Assembly (NCBI GenBank): GCA_046590205.1
Contig: JBKJTT010000049.1
Span: 1-16,495, forward strand
From: DATDEW01 sp046590205
Lineage (GTDB): Bacteria; Bacteroidota; Ignavibacteria; Palsa-1295
Direction: 5' to 3'
Length of the DNA: 16,495 nt
Within the stretch, counting starts at the first letter, position 1. Each line of letters starts with the position of its first letter. The position numbers and the translations under genes are program-made. This document shows, piece after piece, positions 12,361 to 16,495 of this stretch. Under the pieces are notes generated by a model. The model was not told where the DNA came from, ran no database searches, and saw only the letters and a program-made list of their open reading frames with translations.

Positions 12361-13578
12361 CTACGTAGAAAACCCCATCCGTGAGATCAGCAGGGCTGCA
12401 ATAAGTGCCATACCTCCTCCGAAGAGGAACGGTGCTTGCGCTCCGAAGTTTTCCCATAGTAACCCTGCTATAAAACTTGCAGGCAATAATCCTAAGCCAA
12501 CGACTCCGTTATAGAGTCCGTATGCTGTACCGCGTTGTTCTTTGGGGACGATATCCGCAACTAATGCTCGCTCGGCTCCTTCGGTAAGACCAAAGAATAC
12601 GCCGTATGCAAGAAAAAGTAGCCCGATATGTAATTGAGTCTCGGCAAAAGCAAACCCGACGTAAACAAGTGCGTAGAGTATCCAACCTGCCATGATGATC
12701 TTTCGGCGGCTCACCCTATCAGATAACATTCCTGCCGGATAGCTGACAACCGACGAGAGTAGGTTTAGCAAGGCATAGATGATGAAGATAGCAATGGGTG
12801 TGATACCAAGCGAACTGGCGCGAAGTATTAAAAACGCATCACTCGATGCCCCAAGTGTGAATATAAACAGAATGGTTAGATAGTTACGGAATTTCTTCTC
12901 GCTTACGAGTTCTTTAAGAGATATCTTCTTTACTTTTTCTTTTCCTTCTTCATGACGGGCTGGTTCTTTCACTAAAAAGATAATCAGAAGGACAGATATG
13001 GCAGTCGGAAGTATGGCAATATAGATAAGCGAATCGAACAGGTCGCTTGAGATGGTCTTTGTATCAATTCCTTCTCCGCCGAGATAGTAAATAGCTGCCG
13101 CCGCGACGAGAGAACCTGCTACTGCACCTGCGGGGTCGAGGGCGCGGAGCAAACCGAATGCTTTGCCACGCATATTGTGGGGGACAGAGTCAGCCACAAG
13201 AGCATCACGCGGAGCAGAGCGGATTCCTTTTCCGGCGCGGTCAATAAACCGTGAGAGGAGCGGAAGTACCCAGCTTGTTGTCCCGATGAGTATCGGTCTG
13301 GCAATTGCAGTCATCGTATATCCGAGAACTGTCATTTGCTTCCTGTTGCGAATTTTATCGCTATACCAACCGGAGAATATCTTCAGGAGTGATGAAGTAG
13401 AATCAGCAAACCCCTCAATGATACCAATCACTGAATACCCGACACCAAGTGTCCCTGCCAAAAACAAAGGTAAAGCCCGTATGACTATCTCACCCGAGAC
13501 ATCATTAAAAAAACTCGCAATTGACACCCAGATAACATTGTGTGGGAGTTTGGTAGGTTTCTCTTCAGTAGTCTTCAA
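12361..13578 (-). CDS. MFS transporter (12-TM type)
   Basis: 405 residues, strongly hydrophobic, about 12 predicted helices. FNDVSGE in TM1, GWYSDKIRNRK at about 70-80 (motif A type loop between TM2 and TM3), and RAGKGIRSAPRDALVAD at about 114-130 are typical of one group of bacterial major facilitator proteins. The substrate is not readable from the sequence. The start is a TTG at 13578 directly after an in-frame TGA, so it is the only start that keeps the family-like N-terminus (KLPHNVIWVSIASFFNDV). A hairpin lies 3 bases upstream of this TTG. It is followed after 51 bases by surE, which has its own promoter element. Confidence 0.88.
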   Translation of the reverse strand: MKTTEEKPTKLPHNVIWVSIASFFNDVSGEIVIRALPLFLAGTLGVGYSVIGIIEGFADSTSSLLKIFSGWYSDKIRNRKQMTVLGYTMTAIARPILIGTTSWVLPLLSRFIDRAGKGIRSAPRDALVADSVPHNMRGKAFGLLRALDPAGAVAGSLVAAAAIYYLGGEGIDTKTISSDLFDSLIYIAILPTAISVLLIIFLVKEPARHEEGKEKVKKISLKELVSEKKFRNYLTILFIFTLGASSDAFLILRASSLGITPIAIFIIYALLNLLSSVVSYPAGMLSDRVSRRKIIMAGWILYALVYVGFAFAETQLHIGLLFLAYGVFFGLTEGAERALVADIVPKEQRGTAYGLYNGVVGLGLLPASFIAGLLWENFGAQAPFLFGGGMALIAALLISRMGFST

Positions 13579-13825
13579 TCAGGTAAAGTATTTTTATACT
13601 CTTACCAACTGCATGCTTGGTAGTATCATTCTCCAAATTGCACGTCCCACTTACTTTAGCATGGACCAGAGATTCGTTGATGTTTGAAGAGCGATTGATA
13701 ATATCTTTATCGAGCACTTTTGAAGAACCTTCAAGTATGAGCATATCTATCTGCGACCTGCAGATAACGTTGTGCTCTATGAGAGGGGGAAGACTATGCC
13801 AATTATACAATAATTGAGACTCCAT
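13565..13825 (-). CDS. Possible small hypothetical protein upstream of the MFS gene
   Basis: An 86-residue open frame from an ATG at 13825 (a TTG at 13843 would add six residues). It reads MESQLLYNWHSLPPL at the start and ends SIKILYLIEDY. I recognise no family, signal peptide or membrane helix. Its stop overlaps the TTG start of the MFS gene by 14 bases, which would allow translational coupling and would give that unusual start a source of ribosomes. Against it: no Shine-Dalgarno, no promoter element, and competing open frames on the other strand. It may be chance or the remnant of a gene. Confidence 0.25.
   Translation of the reverse strand: MESQLLYNWHSLPPLIEHNVICRSQIDMLILEGSSKVLDKDIINRSSNINESLVHAKVSGTCNLENDTTKHAVGKSIKILYLIEDY
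13582..13606 (-). promoter_or_regulatory. Hairpin just upstream of the MFS TTG start
   Basis: On the minus strand GGTAAGAGTAT, an A-rich loop and ATACTTTACC form a 10-bp stem with one bulged G. It ends 3 bases before the TTG at 13578 and could affect access of ribosomes. It has no T run, so it is not a terminator. Confidence 0.35.
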
Positions 13826-13835
13826 CAAAGTCTCA
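13813..13835. repeat. Perfect 8-bp hairpin (TTGAGACT / AGTCTCAA)
   Basis: TTGAGACT, a 7-base loop CCATCAA, then AGTCTCAA. It lies between the doubtful small frame and the inverted-repeat module, and its right arm runs into the outer inverted repeat. No long T run follows on either strand. Confidence 0.6.
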
Positions 13836-13845
13836 ACTATCAAAC
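13829..13845 (+). repeat. Outer inverted repeat, left arm
   Basis: AGTCTCAACTATCAAAC pairs with the reverse complement of 14841-14859 (AGTCTGAGAACTATCAAAC): 16 matched bases with a 2-base length difference. The uninterrupted match is AACTATCAAAC (11 bases). Confidence 0.45.
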
Positions 13846-13882
13846 ACCCGAATGCTCCTATAAAATAGCAGCATGACGAATA

Positions 13883-13938
13883 CTAAAAAAACACCTTACA
13901 TCAGAGAGAGTATCGTCCTAGAGAGGGGAGGCACTATA
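13883..13938 (+). repeat. Inner inverted repeat, left arm (about 56 bp)
   Basis: The core at 13892-13917, which begins CACCTTACATCAGAGAGA, matches the reverse complement of 14629-14654 at 25 of 26 positions. Extending outward and inward, about 48 of 57 aligned positions match with one gap. The arms face each other across the DUF1566 gene and its terminator. Confidence 0.8.
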
Positions 13939-13953
13939 GATTCTTCCCGCGCG

Positions 13954-13983
13954 TTGCCTACGCATTGTTTTAAACTATTCTTT
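13954..13983 (+). promoter_or_regulatory. Weak candidate promoter for the DUF1566 gene
   Basis: TTG at 13954-13956, 19 bases, then TATTCTTT at 13976-13983, which matches TAnnTTTG at 4 of 6 fixed positions. The spacing fits and it lies 35 bases before the ATG. Confidence 0.3.
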
Positions 13984-14018
13984 ACAGACGAACAACGAAC
14001 TAACAAACTAAACTCATT

Positions 14019-14537
14019 ATGAAACATACACTAACTTCACGTATTCTTCTAGCAGGTTTTGTGCTTACAATCCTCTTCATGGCTTCTCGCTCCGAGGCAG
14101 ACCCTCATGTACGATACATTGGCGAGAAGTACCTCGGCGGCGTTATCATTTGGCTTGATTGCACCCCACTCGGCCAACCTCAACAGGGCTTGATTGCTGC
14201 GCTCAAAGATCAACAACCTGGAACGGGTTTCACATGGATAGCTGCACAAACAGAGTGTACTGGGGTTGGCCCCGGTTGGCGTCTTCCGACAAAGGATGAA
14301 CTCCATAGGATAGGCTGCATGATGTGGGGTCGTCCGGGTGGTGTGGTAAAAGATTTGCATGCTTCGCCCCCCCAAACTCCAGGTATTGATCTTACCTATT
14401 ATTGGAGTTCAACCACTTCCAACGTCAGTTCCAATTATGCATTCAAGGGTCTAATGCACCATGCTTGGAGCAGCGGCGTGACAGTTACTGAATTGAAAAC
14501 CAAACTTTTACGCGTCAGAGCCGTCAAATCATTTTAA
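14019..14537 (+). CDS. Secreted DUF1566 (Lcl C-terminal-like) domain protein
   Basis: 172 residues. Signal peptide about 1-27 (hydrophobic 9-22, then ASRSEAD). The mature part is one DUF1566 domain: GGVIIWLD, GFTWIAAQTEC, GPGWRLPTKDEL (84-95), DLTYYWSSTTS (124-134) and the ending LRVRAVKSF. This domain has a C-type-lectin-like fold related to the formylglycine-generating enzyme family and is found at the C-terminus of Legionella collagen-like adhesin. A role in surface or extracellular binding is plausible; no ligand is known. Cys pairs (C48, C80, C100) may form a disulfide. The gene stands alone with its own terminator and is bracketed by inverted repeats, unlike any other gene here. There is no collagen-like stretch and no type IX sorting tail. 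Confidence 0.8.
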   Translation: MKHTLTSRILLAGFVLTILFMASRSEADPHVRYIGEKYLGGVIIWLDCTPLGQPQQGLIAALKDQQPGTGFTWIAAQTECTGVGPGWRLPTKDELHRIGCMMWGRPGGVVKDLHASPPQTPGIDLTYYWSSTTSNVSSNYAFKGLMHHAWSSGVTVTELKTKLLRVRAVKSF

Positions 14538-14555
14538 TGCATCTTGCTTCTTTTC

Positions 14556-14581
14556 GGGGCACAATGTTTGTGCCCCTTTTT
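14556..14581 (+). terminator. Rho-independent terminator of the DUF1566 gene
   Basis: GGGGCACAA, loop TGT, TTGTGCCCC: a perfect 9-bp stem followed by five T. It begins 19 bases after the stop codon. Confidence 0.9.
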
Positions 14582-14607
14582 AATGTCTGGAAATCTACAG
14601 TGACTAT

Positions 14608-14664
14608 TATACTGTACCCCATCTTTAGGACGATATTCTCTCTGATGTAAGGTGCTTTCTTTAG
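14608..14664 (-). repeat. Inner inverted repeat, right arm (about 57 bp)
   Basis: Reverse complement of 13883-13938 with about 48 of 57 positions matching. The core 14629-14654 differs from the left core at one base (A for G). The arm starts 26 bases after the terminator. No target-site duplication is visible outside the arms. Confidence 0.8.
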
Positions 14665-14703
14665 GTGCCCATCAAAAATGCAGAAAATAGTGCAGAAACA
14701 GGA

Positions 14704-14723
14704 TGTGGATAAATTGTGGATAG
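14704..14723 (-). other. Two DnaA-box-like sites, 11 bp apart
   Basis: TGTGGATAA at 14704-14712 is the exact reverse complement of the consensus DnaA box TTATCCACA. TGTGGATAG at 14715-14723 has one mismatch. Both point the same way, about one helical turn apart. No further boxes were found nearby. Confidence 0.5.
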
Positions 14724-14783
14724 TGTATTTTGTTAGAGTATAACCAGTTGCGGTGAAATCGGAAGGATTTTGGTTTAGGCACC

Positions 14784-14814
14784 TTGTTTTTGACTCTGAA
14801 ATTGATTATATTTG
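14784..14814 (+). promoter_or_regulatory. Complete Bacteroidota-type promoter with no gene downstream
   Basis: TTG at 14784-14786, a 20-base spacer, then TATATTTG at 14807-14814: an exact match to TAnnTTTG with correct spacing. The expected start is near 14820. The 240 bases downstream contain no plausible reading frame on this strand, and pta lies antisense beyond, so the product could be a small RNA. Confidence 0.5.
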
Positions 14815-14840
14815 TAGGCAAAAGTTTGTATAGTTCAATA

Positions 14841-14859
14841 GTTTGATAGTTCTCAGACT
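14841..14859 (-). repeat. Outer inverted repeat, right arm
   Basis: GTTTGATAGTTCTCAGACT is the inverted partner of 13829-13845, with a 2-base insertion. The distances from inner to outer arms differ on the two sides (about 40 and 180 bases), so the pair is not a simple extension of the inner repeat. Confidence 0.45.
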
Positions 14860-14972
14860 AAAGCATGTACTGAACAAAGTGAATGTGTCCGCCCCACTAA
14901 ACGCCTAACCCCTAAACGTCCCTTTTCAAATGTGTAAATTTATAGCACCATCCGATACCCATTTTCCCAACA

Positions 14973-15003
14973 ACTTTTCACTTCTCGAAAAGTGCGAAAA
15001 GTG
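14973..15003. repeat. Tandem CGAAAAGTG with inverted partner
   Basis: CGAAAAGTG occurs twice back to back (14986-14994, 14995-15003). ACTTTTC at 14973-14979 can pair with GAAAAGT of either copy, allowing two alternative hairpins. No T run follows. It lies 58 bases beyond the pta stop, so it may belong to that 3' end. Confidence 0.5.
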
Positions 15004-15060
15004 TAATATTAGTTCGTTGATTTATAAAGGACTTACAGGGGTGAATCCGGAAAATTCTGA

Positions 15061-16059
15061 CTACGCCTGAAGAGCTGTTACAGCGATCATGGTTACGATG
15101 TCATCTACTCTTGCGCCTCTTGATAGGTCGTTGAGTGGTTTTTGTAAACCCTGGAGGATAGGTCCTATTGCCTGCCCGCCGCCGAGACGCTCGGCGATCT
15201 TGTAGCCGAGATTGCCTGAATCGAGATTCGGGAAGATAAAGACATTGGCTCTGCCTCCGAGCGGACTGCCGGGCATCTTGCGCTCGGCAACCTCCGGCAC
15301 GAATGCCGCATCGAATTGCAATTCGCCGTCAATGATAAGTTCGGGATGACGCTCTTTGGCAATTTCTGTCGCTGTAATAACTTTCTTCACGTCGTCGCTT
15401 GATGCACTACCTTTTGTGGAATAGGAAAGCATTGCAATGCGTGGCACATTACCCGATAATTGCTGATAGGTCTTGGCAGTTGAGATGGCAATGTCGGCAA
15501 GCTGATACGCATCAGGGTTCGGGATGACGGCGCCGTCGGCAAATGCAAGAACGATGTCGTCGTGACGTAACCCTTGGAGTTTCGGAAAACTCATCAGGAA
15601 CATCGAAGACAAGACGCGCATCTCGGTATCAAGCCCGATACCGCGAATACCGGCACGGATAACGGCGGCAGTCGTCGAGAGCGAACCGGCTAGCATGCCA
15701 TCAGCAAACCCGCTCTTTACACAGAGTGCACCGAAAAGCAGTTCGTCGGAGAGCACTTCGTTACGTGCTGCATCAAGATCGGTAACTTTCCCCTTGCGGT
15801 CCTCAAAGTATGCTGCGATATACTCTTCAGTTGGCGCGAAGTTGCTTGGGTTAATGATGCTCAAGCAATCAAGTTCGATGCCGAAGTTGTTGGCTACCTC
15901 TGCGATAACAGCGCTATCACCGACAAGCGTTACTTCGGCAATGCCTGCATCATCGGCTATCTTCGCGGCGCGGAGCATCCTATCATCGGTTGCATCAGCA
16001 AGAAGAATATGCTTCTTATTGCTTGCGGCGCGGGTCTTAAGTGAGTCTGTTATGGTCAT
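15061..16059 (-). CDS. pta: Phosphate acetyltransferase
   Basis: 332 residues, the usual size of short-form Pta, which converts acetyl-CoA and phosphate to acetyl phosphate and CoA in the cytoplasm. Typical blocks are present: ADATDDRMLRAA near the start, GFADGMLAGSLSTTAAVIRAG (about 117-137, split as GFADGMLAGS and LSTTAAVIRAG), MLSYSTKGSA (210-219), DGELQFDAAFVPEVAE, and GGRANVFIFPNLDSGNLGY (268-286). No regulatory N-terminal domain (DRTGG type) is present. The acetate kinase gene is not adjacent. It diverges from ybaB with 69 bases between starts. No clear terminator follows; a gene-free stretch does. Phosphate butyryltransferase is the main alternative, but these motifs favour Pta. Confidence 0.93.
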   Translation of the reverse strand: MTITDSLKTRAASNKKHILLADATDDRMLRAAKIADDAGIAEVTLVGDSAVIAEVANNFGIELDCLSIINPSNFAPTEEYIAAYFEDRKGKVTDLDAARNEVLSDELLFGALCVKSGFADGMLAGSLSTTAAVIRAGIRGIGLDTEMRVLSSMFLMSFPKLQGLRHDDIVLAFADGAVIPNPDAYQLADIAISTAKTYQQLSGNVPRIAMLSYSTKGSASSDDVKKVITATEIAKERHPELIIDGELQFDAAFVPEVAERKMPGSPLGGRANVFIFPNLDSGNLGYKIAERLGGGQAIGPILQGLQKPLNDLSRGARVDDIVTMIAVTALQA

Positions 16060-16128
16060 AGGGTTAGACTATCAACTAATCTAAGGGCAAACTCGTTTTC
16101 CTTGCCTCAATATAATTTATAGCAGATA

Positions 16129-16452
16129 ATGAACCCAGATATGATGAAAGCGCTTGAGCAGGTTCAGCGCATGCAGGAAGAAATGGCGAAAGCGCAGGAA
16201 AAGCTGAAGGATGTCACTGCGACGGTCGAGGTTGGCGGCGGAATGGTCACGGCAACGGCCAATGGGTTGCAGGAGATAACCTCGCTCAAGCTTGAGAAAG
16301 AAGTTATTGACCCGAACGAACAGGAAATGCTTGAGGACTTAATAGTAAGCGCAGTAAACCGCGCAATAGCCAAAGCAAAAGAGCAGGGCGAAGCGCAGGT
16401 CAATGCTGTCGCAAATGCTATGATGCCGAAAATACCAGGTCTCAACTTCTAA
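16129..16452 (+). CDS. ebfC: YbaB/EbfC family nucleoid-associated protein
   Basis: 107 residues. MMKALEQVQRMQEEMAKAQE is a coiled-coil helix, then the central sheet VEVGGGMVTATANGLQEITSLKLEKEVID (given as VEVGGGMVTATANG and LKLEKEVID), and a C-terminal helix EDLIVSAVNRAIAKAKE ending MPKIPGLNF. This is the full YbaB fold, a dimeric DNA-binding protein. The next gene is recR, the conserved ybaB-recR pair. The sequence before the ATG has TAATTTAT, which resembles the -7 element but lacks the final TG. Confidence 0.95.
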   Translation: MNPDMMKALEQVQRMQEEMAKAQEKLKDVTATVEVGGGMVTATANGLQEITSLKLEKEVIDPNEQEMLEDLIVSAVNRAIAKAKEQGEAQVNAVANAMMPKIPGLNF

Positions 16453-16460
16453 TTCAGCGC

Positions 16461-16495
16461 ATGCTTTATACTTCTCCTGCACTCGAAACGCTCAT
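16461..16495 (+). CDS. recR: Recombination protein RecR, N-terminal fragment (runs off the right edge)
   Basis: Eleven complete codons read MLYTSPALETL, like the RecR start (M-x-SP-x-LexLI). It begins 8 bases after the ebfC stop. The position after ybaB is the usual place for recR. The zinc finger and Toprim domain are outside the window. The identification rests on a very short peptide plus context. Confidence 0.75.
   Translation, partial: MLYTSPALETL

Larger units (their letters stand above)
13579..14018. other. 440-base interval between the MFS and DUF1566 starts
   Basis: No confident gene. It holds a hairpin at the MFS start (13582-13606), a doubtful minus-strand frame, a perfect hairpin (13813-13835), the left arms of two inverted repeats (13829-13845 and 13883-13938), and a weak promoter for the DUF1566 gene. 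G-rich AGAGGGG strings recur near 13780 and 13921. Confidence 0.6.
14582..15060. other. 479-base gene-free region between the DUF1566 terminator and pta
   Basis: No open frame of credible length. It is AT-rich and contains the right arms of both inverted repeats, two DnaA-box-like 9-mers, a full promoter reading to the right with no gene behind it, and a tandem CGAAAAGTG repeat. Confidence 0.7.

Noticed and set aside
13163..13687. Plus-strand 174-codon open frame opposite the MFS gene
   Set aside because: It is the antisense shadow of a clear MFS transporter and has no recognisable domain.
14390..14537. DUF1566 C-terminus as a variable repeat of a diversity-generating retroelement
   Set aside because: C-type-lectin-fold proteins of this type are known targets, but there is no reverse transcriptase, no template repeat and no near-copy of this 3' end anywhere in the window.
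13883..14664. Insertion sequence
   Set aside because: Inverted repeats are present, but the enclosed gene is a secreted DUF1566 protein, not a transposase, and no target-site duplication is visible.
14582..15060. Chromosomal replication origin
   Set aside because: Only two DnaA boxes, no dnaA, dnaN or parAB nearby, and gene orientation does not diverge cleanly. Kept as a DnaA-box observation only.

Overview
The window looks like chromosomal DNA from a bacterium of the Bacteroidota/Chlorobiota/Ignavibacteriota/Kapaibacteriota side of the FCB group. The grounds are a secreted protein with a C-terminal type IX secretion (Por) sorting tail (7614-9131), four exact matches to the Bacteroidota-type -7 promoter element TAnnTTTG in gene-free DNA, and few Shine-Dalgarno sequences. 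This placement is inferred from features, not from a phylogeny. There is no phage, plasmid, CRISPR or IS transposase gene in view, and I saw no tRNA or rRNA.

Layout, left half: the first 26 codons of leuS on the minus strand, then a plus-strand run. It holds a secreted FG-GAP/CBM9-like protein, a DCC-family thiol-disulfide protein, a Cdd1-type helix-hairpin-helix protein, nuoA-nuoB, a hairpin terminator, nuoC-nuoD, copZ, copA, and a secreted cytochrome c / copper monooxygenase-like protein with a type IX sorting tail. nuoABCD encode the membrane entry and quinone/N2 part of respiratory complex I; nuoE onwards is not here, and copper genes follow directly. copZ and copA lie in one reading frame, split only by TAA-CTA and a TTG start, so together they look like a two-HMA CopA interrupted by one stop codon.

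Middle: a minus-strand block made of an MFS transporter, surE-ftsX (stop and start abutting), sdhC-sdhD with its own terminator and no sdhA/sdhB, and a YdeI/OmpD-associated protein that meets the copper monooxygenase tail to tail with 2 bases between the stops.

Right part: an accessory-looking stretch (about 13.58-15.06 kb) holds one small secreted DUF1566 (Lcl-like) protein with its own terminator. It is bracketed by a long imperfect inverted repeat (inner arms about 56 bp, core 25 of 26 identical) and a second outer inverted pair. Beyond its right arm lie two DnaA-box sequences 11 bp apart and a full TTG-N20-TATATTTG promoter with no gene behind it. The window closes with pta (minus) diverging from ybaB/ebfC and the first codons of recR (plus).

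Most notable points: the stop-split copZ/copA frame; the inverted-repeat-bounded DUF1566 module; the orphan promoter and paired DnaA boxes beside it; a shared motif TAnnTTTGCA(C/G)TAAT that would give nearly leaderless mRNAs for two genes; and a strong terminator inside nuoABCD.
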